A DNA stretch of 64,000 nucleotides from Spirosoma rhododendri (GCF_012849055.1 NZ_CP051677.1:3487001-3551000); one strand, 5' to 3'; positions 25,046 to 34,132 are shown, counted from the stretch's first letter. Made by a program: numbers and translations. The notes: generated by a model from the sequence alone, not told the origin.

Positions 25046-27310
25046 CTACTGCGTACCGTTGTCGTTGGGTTGCTCGGCTTCGCGTTCGCGTCGTTTGCGT
25101 TCGCGTCGTTCCTGCCGAAGCTGTTTGCGGGTCTTCACCGTGTCAGCGGTGGGTACCGCGGGGTCTACCGATGCCGGTGCGTCTGACTGAACGGCGGGTT
25201 GCTGCTCATCGGTGCCGCGCTCAGCACGTCCTTTAAACAGTCGACGGAAGAAATTACCGATCCCCGTACCGTCGCCATCCGCATCGATATCCGATTCGAT
25301 CGGGTCGACCATCAGGCTGTCCGATTGCATGAGCGTATCGACGGGGGGAAGCTCCCGGCGTAAGCCTTCGCGCAGCCGTACGTCGTAGAAGCCATAGGCG
25401 CCGGAGTCGGGGGCCGTCAGGCCACGTTTCGCCATGATTCTGCCGATGATGCGGAAGTAGCCCCGCACGTTACGCACCTGCAAACCACCCCCTGGTACGA
25501 ACCAGTTCAGGGCTGCTTTGGGGCGCGGCACGACGAAGGCCAGGAAAATGCTTTCGCCCAGCGACAGCTCCGAGGGGCGTTTGGCGAAATAGTAGCGAGC
25601 GGCTTCACCGATACCGTAGATGTTGCGGCCCCACTCGATGATGTTGAGGTACACTTCGTACATCCGCTCTTTCGGCACGATGTGCTGATTTTCGATCAGC
25701 CACACGATCAGGATTTCCTCGACCTTGCGCGAGAGGGTCTTGTTGCGGTTCAGAAACACGTTCTTCACCAGCTGCATCGAAACTGTGCTGGCCCCGCGCT
25801 TAAACGATTTCTCCTTGAAGTTGGTGGCTATCGATACCCGAAACGCCCTCTCGTTGAAGCCCTTGTGCGTGAAAAACGTATAATCTTCCGACGTGAGCAG
25901 GGCGTTGCGCAGATCGGGGGCGATCTCGTTGAGGGGGGTGTAGTCGGGGTTGGTCGGGCCAACGTAAATCGTACGGACGGGCTTGCCTTTCTCGTACGGT
26001 GTGTAGTTGAACGGTTTGTTGATCGCGCCGAAATCGGTACGGCCCATCTTCAGAATTTTGAAGTTATCGGGCGTCAGGCCGGAGTCGAATTTAACCGAAT
26101 CGGGGAGGGCCGTGTCGAACTGAAACGACAGATCGTACTTCAGCTTACCCGCTACCTGCATACCTTCGAGCGACTCGAACAACCCCTGCGGAAACGAATT
26201 GAACAGGGCCTGCGCGTTCATCGGGTCGGTATGGAGCTGAACGTCGTACTGCTTGCCCGAACCCGGCTGCCCCTCAGGTACGGTCCGGTCGGGGAGGGTG
26301 TACTTCACAAACGGGCGCGCACTGACTTCGCCCAGCCGCAGTGTGGAGGTGCTGTCGATACCGACATAGTCTTTGCCAACGAACAGCCTGGCGTCCATCG
26401 ATGCCTGGGGCACCAGCACGTCGGTGCGGGCAATGGCCGGGTGATTGACGCGCAGATTTCGCACCGATCCGGCTCCTTCCAGCCGAAACTCACCCCGCGA
26501 CCGGTCGACGTCCCTCAGTTGCGCCCGCAGGGTGTCGGCCTGGAGCATCAGGTTGTAGCGTTTCTGGATGTAGGCCAGTTCAAGTGGTTTGGCGCGGCCG
26601 TCGGGCTGATTGGCAAACAGGGCCAGGTCGTACTCGCGGTCGGCGGGGTCGGCAGTGCCGGTGAGGTGCCAGACGGCTTCGTTTCTATTCAGCAGAATAG
26701 TCGACTGTACCTGCTCGTCGTGGATGGTAGCCGTCTGGGTGAAGAGCCGGAGTGTATCCTCGTTGTTGATCCCCACCACATCCAGATTCTTTACGTCCAG
26801 ATCGTCGGGGATTTTCGACAGTACATTGTCGATCAGGTTTTCGGTAACGTCAGCCAGGTCGGTTTTACGTGTCGACTTCGGCGTATCAGTTGCCGTTGAA
26901 TCCTTACGGGGATGCAGCAGAAAGTCGACGTTCGTCAGTGAATCGCGCTTGATAACCTGAATCCTGGCATTCTCCAGCGCCATCGTCGACAGGCCGATTT
27001 TGCCCAGCAGCAGTGGCCACAGCCGCACCGATACTTCCACGCGCCCGATGCGGGCAAGGCTGTCGCGGTCCTGGGGTACCACGGCAATGTTGGTGAAGGC
27101 AACCGACGTCAGGCCGGTGAAGCGGGCAGAACCGATCGTTAGGTCGAGGTTATAGTCGCGCTCGGCTTTGCGGGTAATTTTGGCGAGGGCGGTCTGAAGC
27201 AGGCTTTCACGTTTTGAGAAGGCAATGCCCACACCCACGCCCGCAATCAGCAGAATACTCAGAAGAATGCCACCCACAATACGGAGGGCTGTACGTTGAC
27301 GATCCGTCAT
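25046..27310 (-). CDS. AsmA-like / peptidoglycan glycosyltransferase (GT51) fusion
   Basis: A 754-residue inner-membrane protein. A single N-terminal membrane helix (ALRIVGGILLSILLIAGVGV) is followed by about 370 residues of AsmA-like beta structure (YNLDLTIGSARFTGLTSVAF, with paired NVDFLLHP strands). The domain from about 440 to 640 is GT51 with the catalytic EDYTFFTHKGFNERAFRVSI and the block KRGASTVSMQLVKNVFLNRN, then KERMYEVYLNIIEWG. No transpeptidase domain follows; the tail is charged (RRERKRREREAE). It should polymerise lipid II, as the monofunctional enzyme MtgA does, but with a periplasmic AsmA arm. Its own TAnnTTTG promoter lies just upstream. Confidence 0.85.
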   Translation of the reverse strand: MTDRQRTALRIVGGILLSILLIAGVGVGIAFSKRESLLQTALAKITRKAERDYNLDLTIGSARFTGLTSVAFTNIAVVPQDRDSLARIGRVEVSVRLWPLLLGKIGLSTMALENARIQVIKRDSLTNVDFLLHPRKDSTATDTPKSTRKTDLADVTENLIDNVLSKIPDDLDVKNLDVVGINNEDTLRLFTQTATIHDEQVQSTILLNRNEAVWHLTGTADPADREYDLALFANQPDGRAKPLELAYIQKRYNLMLQADTLRAQLRDVDRSRGEFRLEGAGSVRNLRVNHPAIARTDVLVPQASMDARLFVGKDYVGIDSTSTLRLGEVSARPFVKYTLPDRTVPEGQPGSGKQYDVQLHTDPMNAQALFNSFPQGLFESLEGMQVAGKLKYDLSFQFDTALPDSVKFDSGLTPDNFKILKMGRTDFGAINKPFNYTPYEKGKPVRTIYVGPTNPDYTPLNEIAPDLRNALLTSEDYTFFTHKGFNERAFRVSIATNFKEKSFKRGASTVSMQLVKNVFLNRNKTLSRKVEEILIVWLIENQHIVPKERMYEVYLNIIEWGRNIYGIGEAARYYFAKRPSELSLGESIFLAFVVPRPKAALNWFVPGGGLQVRNVRGYFRIIGRIMAKRGLTAPDSGAYGFYDVRLREGLRRELPPVDTLMQSDSLMVDPIESDIDADGDGTGIGNFFRRLFKGRAERGTDEQQPAVQSDAPASVDPAVPTADTVKTRKQLRQERRERKRREREAEQPNDNGTQ

Positions 27311-27328
27311 GCTTTAACTAGAGATACG

Positions 27329-27336
27329 CAAAGATA
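27329..27336 (-). promoter_or_regulatory. -7 promoter element of AsmA-GT51 gene
   Basis: Minus strand TATCTTTG, an exact TAnnTTTG, 18 bases upstream of the ATG. Confidence 0.7.
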
Positions 27337-27368
27337 AAGAATAAAGGCGGGTGATACCCGTTCGTTGG

Positions 27369-27854
27369 TCAGTTGCCGGTTGGCAGACGCGGGTCGATGG
27401 GGTAGGGCTGGATGGACAGTAGCGTACATTGATTTCGTTGCGGATGCAATGGGTCGATCAGGACGTTGCGCGAGGGCGACAGGGGTATCACGGCCGACGG
27501 TATGGCAATGCCGAGACACTGCCGCTGCCGGAACTGACCATCCAGGAAGCCCGGCAGACCCACTGGCGTCAGGTACGGATCGTTCCATCCTGTCGGTAAC
27601 TGATCGGCCGACAAATACTGAACAGACTGGGCTGGAAGGCTGATTTCGCACAGAATAAGCGGAGGCAGATCGGCCAGGGGGGTGCCGTCCAGATGAACCA
27701 TATATTCCAGAAAGCAAAGTTCAGGGGTTGTCGCCGTGTAGATCATCGGGCGACCCCGGAGGTTCCACCGGCCACCGTGTAGCTGCGCGCCGATCCCATC
27801 TAAAATCGTGTCGTGGTGACTGTCAGTCTGAATGCGATAGACTGTAATCGCCAT
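27369..27854 (-). CDS. RES domain toxin (NAD+-depleting type)
   Basis: A 161-residue RES-domain protein. The Arg (VYRIQT) and the GGRWNLRGRPMIYTATTPEL stretch followed by CFLEYMVHL carry the R, E and neighbouring residues that name the family; a Ser lies in the ASPSRNVL-like block (SPSRNVLIDP). RES toxins of RES-Xre modules degrade or phosphorolyse NAD+. The gene overlaps its antitoxin by one base (TGATG), a typical toxin-antitoxin arrangement. Confidence 0.88.
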   Translation of the reverse strand: MAITVYRIQTDSHHDTILDGIGAQLHGGRWNLRGRPMIYTATTPELCFLEYMVHLDGTPLADLPPLILCEISLPAQSVQYLSADQLPTGWNDPYLTPVGLPGFLDGQFRQRQCLGIAIPSAVIPLSPSRNVLIDPLHPQRNQCTLLSIQPYPIDPRLPTGN

Positions 27855-28267
27855 CAGCTAAGTACACCGTAATCAATACGACCCAGCAGGTCTTCAACGA
27901 GCCGGACACCGGTCGAACTATCGAGCAGATCCAGTGGCGACCGGTTTTCCAACAGCCGCAGCGGACGCCGGAGCCAGCGATTGAACTTGCCCCGATCCTG
28001 AAACACCGACGCACCGTAGACGGCCAGTTGACTAAGCAGCAGCAGCCGTTCAGACGTCGATGGGTCGAGTCGTCCCAGCCTGGCCTGCCGGTGAAACGTA
28101 GCGACCGACTGATTGAGCAGCCGGGCCATTTCCTTGTCTGAAACGTCCAGCAGACTGGCAACCTGACCCGCTTCCGTACCGACCAACCCCTCGCGCGACC
28201 GATCGATCAATTGCAAAGGCGTAAGCGCATTACCACCGGCTGACTGTAAACTAGCGGGAGCTGTCAT
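27854..28267 (-). CDS. Xre/MbcA/ParS-type antitoxin (DUF2384)
   Basis: A 137-residue antitoxin that neutralises the adjacent RES toxin. An N-terminal helix-turn-helix region (ASLLDVSDKEMARLLNQSVA, then TFHRQARLGRLDPSTSERL) is followed by the DUF2384 C-terminal domain ending in RPLRLLENRSPLDLLDSSTG and VEDLLGRIDYGVLS. The toxin gene begins at its stop codon. A palindrome directly upstream of the start is the likely autoregulatory operator. Confidence 0.88.
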   Translation of the reverse strand: MTAPASLQSAGGNALTPLQLIDRSREGLVGTEAGQVASLLDVSDKEMARLLNQSVATFHRQARLGRLDPSTSERLLLLSQLAVYGASVFQDRGKFNRWLRRPLRLLENRSPLDLLDSSTGVRLVEDLLGRIDYGVLS

Positions 28268-28269
28268 AG

Positions 28270-28280
28270 TAACCTGGTTA
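28270..28280. promoter_or_regulatory. Candidate RES-Xre autoregulatory operator
   Basis: TAACCTGGTTA, a perfect 5-1-5 inverted repeat starting 3 bases upstream of the antitoxin ATG. Autoregulation is normal for this family; the exact site is inference. Confidence 0.5.
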
Positions 28281-28403
28281 AACTCATTTGATACTGTTGT
28301 AACGCGCTTTTGATCGTTATCGTGTCTGTCGAGTCAACTTATTGCCGACATCCCGCTATCGGTCCGTGTGTGAAAACAGATCGATAGCGGGGTCAGTGCA
28401 TGA

Positions 28404-28856
28404 TCAGAAATCGAGATGGCAGTTTGTCCAGCCGTTGTCGAAGCGGGTACCAAACTGCTGATAGAAGCCAATGGCGGGCTGATTCCAGTCGAGTACCTGC
28501 CACATCATACCCGTACACTGGGTGGTATGCGCGGTTTCAACGGTTGCGTCGAGCAGCAGTTTGCCAATGCCGTAGCCCCGGAACTCTTCCGTCACGATGA
28601 TGTCTTCGAGGTACAGCCGCTTGCCTTTCCAGGTCGAATAGCGGAAATAGTACAGCGCCATCCCGACGATCTTTTTGGTCGCTGTCTCTTCGGCTACCAG
28701 CATCCCGTAGAGGGGGTTTGGGCCGAAGCCATCGAGCGCCATCTGCTCGACGGTGTTGGAAACCTCATCGGCAGAACGTTCGTAAACGGCCAGTTCGGTA
28801 ACAAGGGCAAAGGCATCGGGAACATCTTCAAGGACGCCGGCACGGATAGAGATCAT
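28404..28856 (-). CDS. GNAT family N-acetyltransferase (SSAT-like)
   Basis: A 150-residue acetyltransferase. It starts MISIRAGVLEDVPDAFALVT and carries the acetyl-CoA pyrophosphate loop in EEFRGYGIGKLLLDATVETA (RGYGIG), with LYLEDIIV before it and WNQPAIGFYQQFG after it. The YYFRYSTWKGKRLYLEDI segment is characteristic of diamine/spermidine acetyltransferases. The substrate is not proven. Confidence 0.88.
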   Translation of the reverse strand: MISIRAGVLEDVPDAFALVTELAVYERSADEVSNTVEQMALDGFGPNPLYGMLVAEETATKKIVGMALYYFRYSTWKGKRLYLEDIIVTEEFRGYGIGKLLLDATVETAHTTQCTGMMWQVLDWNQPAIGFYQQFGTRFDNGWTNCHLDF

Positions 28857-28866
28857 GAGGAGGAAA

Positions 28867-29043
28867 GTTGACTGGTTGTAAAGTTATAGAGCTGTAAAGT
28901 TATGGAGTTGAATAGTTGTAAAGTTGTAGACTTGGATAGTTGTAGGGTTGTAAAGTTGTTACCGGCCGGATGGGCTGACGCGGTCAGTGCTGGCGGCAGC
29001 AACTTTACAACTCTACGACTATCCAACTCTACAACTTTATAAA
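28867..29043. repeat. Inverted repeat with GTTGTAAA-octamer arms
   Basis: The left arm is twelve consecutive octamers from 28867: GTTGACTG GTTGTAAA, then GTTATAGA, GCTGTAAA, GTTATGGA, GTTGAATA, GTTGTAAA, GTTGTAGA, CTTGGATA, GTTGTAGG, GTTGTAAA and GTTGTTAC. The right arm (about 29000-29043) is complementary to the last five or six of them. The rluD stop codon lies in the right arm. Octamer rather than heptamer period distinguishes this class. Confidence 0.85.
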
Positions 29044-30071
29044 GTAGCCAATCCCCGCCACTTGTCGAGGGCGGCCTGAAAGTCGGTGGGTAGGGCCGAG
29101 TCGAACTGAAGCCACTGCCGGGTGCGGGGGTGGATGAAGCCGAGCGATTTGGCGTGCAGGGCCTGCCGGGGCAGCAGCTTGAACGCGTTCTCGACGAAGG
29201 CTTTGAAGCTGCCTACGGGTTGGCCGCGCAGCACCCGGTCGCCCCCGTACATGGCGTCGTTGAAGAGGGGGTGGCCGATGTGTTTCAGGTGCGCCCGGAT
29301 CTGGTGGGTCCGGCCCGTTTCGAGGTTGCATTGCATCAGGGCCACATACCGTAGCTGCTCCAGCGTTTTATAGTGCGTAACGGCCCACTTGCCTTTGCTT
29401 TCGTCGTCGTAGATGGTCTGCACCTTGCGGTCTTTCGCGCTCCGCCCGATGTACCCCGTAATGGTACCGTCGGTGGGTTCGGGGAGGCCCCAGACGAGGG
29501 CGTTGTAGGTTCGTTCGATACTGTGCTCGAAAAACTGCCGGGCCAGGTGGGTCATGGCGTACTCTGTCTTGGCAATCACCATCAGGCCCGACGTGTCTTT
29601 GTCGATTCGGTGCACCAGCCCCGGCCGGGTAGCCCCGTTGCGGGTGGTGGGCAGGTTCTGAAAATGATACACCAGCGCGTTGACCAGCGTACCGTCCCAG
29701 TTGCCGTGGGCAGGGTGAACCACCATCCCGGCGGGTTTATTCAGCACCAGCAGTTCGTCGTCCTCAAAAACAATGTCGAGCGGGATATTTTCGGGCAGGA
29801 TGTCGGTTTCGCGGGGCGGGTGGGGCAGCGAAATGGTAATGACGTCGAGCGGTTTGATCCGGTAACTGGCTTTGATGGGCCGGTCGTTGACCCGCACCGA
29901 TTCAACGTCGATACCCGCCTGAATCTTGGTGCGTGACGCGTGGGGGAGCCGGTCCATCAGAAACCGGTCGACGCGCAGCAGGCTCTGGCCTTTGTCGACC
30001 ACGATGCGGTGGTGTTCGTATAATTCGTCGTCTTCGGGTAAATCGTCGTCCAGTTCGGCCACCGCAGTCAA
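29037..30071 (-). CDS. rluD: 23S rRNA pseudouridine synthase RluD family
   Basis: A 344-residue enzyme making pseudouridines in 23S rRNA. An N-terminal S4 domain (LLRVDRFLMDRLPHASRTKI) is followed by the catalytic domain with the signature GLVHRIDKDTSGLMVIAKTE containing the catalytic Asp, and LETGRTHQIRAHLKHIGHPL near the C-terminus. No ATG is available; the TTG at 30071 is chosen because the TAnnTTTG promoter at 30090-30097 lies upstream of it, while a longer frame to 30125 would begin before the promoter. GTG at 30062 is an alternative. Confidence 0.85.
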   Translation of the reverse strand: MTAVAELDDDLPEDDELYEHHRIVVDKGQSLLRVDRFLMDRLPHASRTKIQAGIDVESVRVNDRPIKASYRIKPLDVITISLPHPPRETDILPENIPLDIVFEDDELLVLNKPAGMVVHPAHGNWDGTLVNALVYHFQNLPTTRNGATRPGLVHRIDKDTSGLMVIAKTEYAMTHLARQFFEHSIERTYNALVWGLPEPTDGTITGYIGRSAKDRKVQTIYDDESKGKWAVTHYKTLEQLRYVALMQCNLETGRTHQIRAHLKHIGHPLFNDAMYGGDRVLRGQPVGSFKAFVENAFKLLPRQALHAKSLGFIHPRTRQWLQFDSALPTDFQAALDKWRGLATL

Positions 30072-30089
30072 TTTGTCTGTTATTTCGGG

Positions 30090-30097
30090 CAAAAATA
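30090..30097 (-). promoter_or_regulatory. -7 promoter element of rluD
   Basis: Minus strand TATTTTTG, exact TAnnTTTG, 18 bases upstream of the chosen TTG start and only 8 bases from the divergent ATG at 30105. Confidence 0.6.
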
Positions 30098-30104
30098 AGC
30101 CTTT

Positions 30105-31025
30105 ATGGACGAACTCGAACGACAACTGCGTGATTTGGCGGGGCTATCACCCCTGACGCTGCTGCCCGATCCGTTTCCCGAACCCGTCCCGATCCGGCTG
30201 CTGCTCAAGCGCGACGACCAGCTGCATCCGCTGGTGTCGGGCAACAAATGGCGCAAGCTCAAGTACAACCTGATCGATGCCCGCCAGCAAGGTTTATCGA
30301 CGCTGCTGACCTTCGGTGGGGCGTACTCCAACCATCTCTTCGCAGTAGCCGCAGCGGGTCAGACGTTCGGTTTTCGGACGATCGGTATCGTTCGGGGCGA
30401 TGAGCTGGCCACCCGGCCCCGCAACCCGACGCTGGCCCGTTGTGAACAGATGGGTATGGCCCTGCACTTCGTCAGCCGGGCCGATTACGACCGAAAAACT
30501 GACCCGGCTTACCTCGCTTCGTTGCTGGCTGCTGTTGGCCCGGCCTATGTGCTGCCGGAGGGTGGTACCAACGAATTAGCCATTCAGGGAACGGCTGAAC
30601 TTATGGACGAACTACTGACGCAACTGGGTAGTGAGCCCGATTTTGTCTGCTGCTCCGTCGGGACGGGCGGTACCGTGGCCGGGCTGGTTGGGGCAGTGGC
30701 CAGCGAACGGCTGGCTACGCAGGTGCTGGGGTTTTCGGCCGTCGGCGCGCAGACGAGCATTCCCGCGCTGCCCCAGCCGCACGACCATTGGCAGCTTATA
30801 ACCGACTACACATTTGGCGGCTACGCCCGCACGACGCCCGACCTGCTGGCGTTCATCCGAACGGTTGAACAGCGTACGGGAGTCCGGTTTGAGCAGGTCT
30901 ACACCGGTAAGATGCTGTACGGTATCTACGACCTCGCCCGGCGCGGTTTCTTCCCGGAGGGGGCCACGGTCGTGGCTGTTCACACCGGCGGCTTGCAGGG
31001 TCGCAGCCCGGCGCTGGATGAGTAG
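30105..31025 (+). CDS. PLP-dependent deaminase (ACC deaminase / D-cysteine desulfhydrase family)
   Basis: A 306-residue fold-type II PLP enzyme. The PLP lysine lies in LVSGNKWRKLKYNLIDARQQ, with the phosphate-binding and substrate loop LTFGGAYSNHLFAVAAAG. A second glycine loop CCSVGTGGTVAGLVGA and the C-terminal VYTGKMLYGIYDLA are conserved. Family members deaminate 1-aminocyclopropane-1-carboxylate or split D-cysteine; which applies here cannot be read from sequence alone. It is divergent from rluD with the two starts only 33 bases apart, so its promoter must lie inside the rluD coding region. Confidence 0.88.
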   Translation: MDELERQLRDLAGLSPLTLLPDPFPEPVPIRLLLKRDDQLHPLVSGNKWRKLKYNLIDARQQGLSTLLTFGGAYSNHLFAVAAAGQTFGFRTIGIVRGDELATRPRNPTLARCEQMGMALHFVSRADYDRKTDPAYLASLLAAVGPAYVLPEGGTNELAIQGTAELMDELLTQLGSEPDFVCCSVGTGGTVAGLVGAVASERLATQVLGFSAVGAQTSIPALPQPHDHWQLITDYTFGGYARTTPDLLAFIRTVEQRTGVRFEQVYTGKMLYGIYDLARRGFFPEGATVVAVHTGGLQGRSPALDE

Positions 31026-31044
31026 GGGGCTACACAGGCTACAC

Positions 31045-33114
31045 TCACTCCGGTAGATAGACGGTGAACGTGGTGCCGTGACCGGGCTGGCTCGCAACGG
31101 TGATAAGGCCGCCGTGATTCTCTACAACTTTCTGCACGATAGCCAGGCCGATGCCGGTACCGCTGTACTGATTGCGGCCGTGCAGCCGTTGAAACACCTG
31201 AAAAATCTGGTCGGCGTATTTTTCGTCGAACCCAATTCCGTTGTCGGCAACTGTCAGTCGGTGGTAGTCTCGGCATGGGCGCACGGGGTTCGACAGTTCG
31301 GGTATCGAGGCCGCCTGAACCTGTTCTGAACGGATGGTGATGTGGGGGGGCTGACCGGCCTGACGAAATTTGAGCGCGTTGGAAATCAGATTCATAAACA
31401 GCTGATCCAGTTGCCCTTCGTCGCCCAGTACCGTTGGGAGCGGCCCGATGTCCAGCCGGGCGCTGGTTTCCTGAATAACCAATTCCAGATCCGACTGCAC
31501 ATCCTGCATGACGCGCTGTAGCGGTACCGGTTCAAACGAATCCCGCTGGGTACTAATCCGGGAAAACGACAGTAAATCTTTAATCAGGACCGACATACGC
31601 CCGGCCGCGCTCTGCATGCGCTCCAGATACGAAAGGCCCTCGCCCAACTCACGCCCGTATGTGTTTCTCAGCATATCGCCGAACGACTGAATCTTGCGCA
31701 GCGGCTCCTGCAAATCGTGGCTGGCGACGTACGCGAAGCGGGTAAGATTCTCATTGGACCGTTGCAGGTCGAGGTTGGCCGTTTGCAGGGCGCTGGTCCG
31801 CTCTTCGACCTGCTGTTCCAGACTGGCCGACAGAGTTTTCTGGTCGTGGATGTCGGTGCAGGTACCAAACCAGCGCAACACTACATTGGTGGTTTCATCG
31901 CGCAGCGGCAGCGCCCGGCCCAGCAGCCAGCGATACTGCCCGTCGTGGCGTTTCATGCGGTACTCGATCTCGTATGGAGCGCCTGTCTGGAGGCTATGCT
32001 GCCAGACCTGTGCCGTGCGCGATGCATCGTCGGGGTGCAGGGCCTGCATCCACTCTTCGTTGAGCGACTGGTCGAGGGTCAGGCCCGTGAAGTCGTGCCA
32101 GCGCTGGTTGAAGAAGTCGTGTCGTCCGTCAGGCTGTGTCGACCAGACCATTTGCGGTATGAAGTCCGTGACGAATGTAAACTGCCGGATGCTGTTGTGC
32201 AGGTCTTCGTTCAGTTTTTCCAGCTGCTGTTGCGCCATCACTTCGGCCGTAATATCTTGTAGTGTACCGCTAAAGCGAGCCGCAACGTTGTCGTTCCGAA
32301 AGTAAGCCTGTCCTCGTGCCCGCACGATGCGCCGTTCCTGTGTTGTTGGGTTGACGAGCGTATAGGTGCTGTCGTACTGCCCGCCCGATGACGGGTTAAG
32401 GGTGTGCCAGATCGCTTCCGTAACACGCTGTCTGTCTTCGTCAATAATCGAATTGAGGGCTGTCGACAGCGGAATGTTGGCGTCGTCGGGCAGGCCAAAC
32501 CACGCTTTCATCCGGGCATTGCCCATAAACCGGTTCGTGAGCGGGTTAAGATCCCAGGTGCCGAGTTCGGCCGCATCGATGGCAAAGCGTAGCTGCTCTT
32601 CCTGTTCCCCGAGTTTACGAGCGGCAACAATGGCGTTGGTCGTTTCGATGAACGTTACCAGCACCCCCCCTACCTGCCCCAGCTCATCGCGTACGGGGCT
32701 GTAGTTGAACGTCCAGTAGGCATCCACCCACTGATCGGCGCGCCTAACCGGAATCAGCACGTCTGCGCCCTCTACCGTCTGCCCCGCCAGTGCCTGATCG
32801 ATCATCGGCCCGACGGTTGGCCAGAGTTCCTGCCAGCTATCGACTGCCCGTTGCCCCAGTCCCGACGGGTGCCTGTCGCCCAGCGATAAATTTACACTGG
32901 CAGCCTCGTTGTAGAACTGAATCAGATCAGTACCTCAGAAGAGCACGATCGGAAAACGGGAGGCAAGCAGGGTGCTCAGGGTTATTTTGAGGCTCGGCGC
33001 CCACTGCTCAGGCCGGCCAAGCGTAGCCGACCAGTCTTTCTCCTGAATCAGGGTGCCCATGTGTCCGCCATAAGCCAGAAATGAATAGGTATCAGTAGGG
33101 AAAGGGTCGTTCAT
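31045..33114 (-). pseudogene. PAS-domain sensor histidine kinase with in-frame stop
   Basis: The full frame begins at ATG 33114 (MNDPFPTDTYSFLAYGGHMG) and reaches a TGA at 32935-32937 where relatives read FLFWGPDLIQFYN-like sequence (here VLF, stop, GTDLIQFYNEAA). After it the same frame runs uninterrupted to 31045; an internal ATG at 32805 could restart a 586-residue product. Downstream are PAS modules, the phosphoacceptor block YVASHDLQEPLRKIQSFGDM and a HATPase with LFMNLISNALKFRQAG and VADNGIGFDEKYADQIFQVF. The intact protein would have 689 residues and is paralogous to the kinase at 23106-25001. The stop is a single G-to-A change (TGG to TGA). Confidence 0.85.
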
Positions 33115-33171
33115 AGGTTGTCGAAAAAAAGCACGCGTGGATAGGGTGGGCGGCTGGTTGTGATCGCCCGA

Positions 33172-34125
33172 TTACCGAACGGCCGCCCGTCGCAGCCGGT
33201 CATTGATGGCGGTTCCCAGCCCTTGCGACGGTACCGTTTCGGCGTAAATCAGATCGAGGTCAAGGGCGTCGAGCTGGCGCAAATGAGCGAACAAATTGCG
33301 GGCCGCTTCCGCCAGATTACCCGTTTCGGAAAGAATTCGCTGCTGGGCTGCCGGGATGCCACTAAACGGTTGCCGGAAGGCCAGCGCCCCTGCCCGGAGC
33401 GACGGCTCGGGATTGCTGCCCATGGGTAGCAGGGTCAGTGGTACGCGCGGAGCGTAGTGACTGCTGAGCATACCGGGCGCTTTAGGATTAGACGTCGAAT
33501 GGCTTCGCACGTCGACCGGCCCGACGACGGCTTCGATCTGATCGAGGGCCATACCACCCAGCCGGTACACAACGGGTTTGCCCTGCTCGAAACCGACAAT
33601 GGTCGATTCAAGGCCCACAGTAGCCGGGCCACCGTCGAGAATATAAGGCACCTGCTCGCCCAGCTGATCGGCAACGTGCTGCGCGGTCGTCGGGCTGATG
33701 TACCCAAACGGATTGGCACTGGGAGCGGCCAGCGGAAAGTCGAGCGACGCCAGCAGCGCCAGCGTCAGCGGGTGGTTGGGTACGCGCACGGCCACCATCG
33801 GCAAGCCCGACGTAACCAGATCGGGGACGCGCTCGTGTTTGGGAAGTAATAGGGTCAGTGGGCCGGGCCAGAACGCTTCGGCGAGTTGGCGGGCGGGCGG
33901 GGGTATCTCGGTTACGTAGTCGTGCAGCCGGTCGATACTGTTTGTGTGCAGAATGAGTGGATCGAAAGCGGGGCGATTCTTGACCCGGAAGATGGTTAGT
34001 ACCGCATCCGGATCGAGCGCATTACCGGCCAGCCCGTAAACGGTTTCGGTCGGTATCCCAACTACCTGTCCGGCGGCTAAAAGTTGACCAACCTGCACTA
34101 CATCCTGCCCGATCTGCGTTTTCAT
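33172..34125 (-). CDS. tsaC: L-threonylcarbamoyladenylate synthase (Sua5/TsaC)
   Basis: A 317-residue enzyme making threonylcarbamoyl-AMP for the t6A37 modification of tRNA. The YrdC fold is clear: VVGIPTETVYGLAGNALDPD, IFRVKNRPAFDPLILHTNSI, LAEAFWPGPLTLLLPKHERV and FPLAAPSANPFGYISPTTAQ. The C-terminal 110 residues are the Sua5 domain, starting after the linker SNPKAPGMLSSHYAPRVPL. It has its own TAnnTTTG promoter and is divergent from a 41-residue membrane protein. Confidence 0.93.
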   Translation of the reverse strand: MKTQIGQDVVQVGQLLAAGQVVGIPTETVYGLAGNALDPDAVLTIFRVKNRPAFDPLILHTNSIDRLHDYVTEIPPPARQLAEAFWPGPLTLLLPKHERVPDLVTSGLPMVAVRVPNHPLTLALLASLDFPLAAPSANPFGYISPTTAQHVADQLGEQVPYILDGGPATVGLESTIVGFEQGKPVVYRLGGMALDQIEAVVGPVDVRSHSTSNPKAPGMLSSHYAPRVPLTLLPMGSNPEPSLRAGALAFRQPFSGIPAAQQRILSETGNLAEAARNLFAHLRQLDALDLDLIYAETVPSQGLGTAINDRLRRAAVR

Positions 34126-34132
34126 ACGCTGG

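Noticed and set aside
25682..26899. 405-codon plus-strand open frame
   Set aside because: Antisense shadow of the AsmA-GT51 gene caused by high GC content; no domain pattern of its own.
28867..29043. CRISPR-like array because of regular short repeats
   Set aside because: Units are 8 bases with no spacers, the two arms are inverted, and no cas gene is present.
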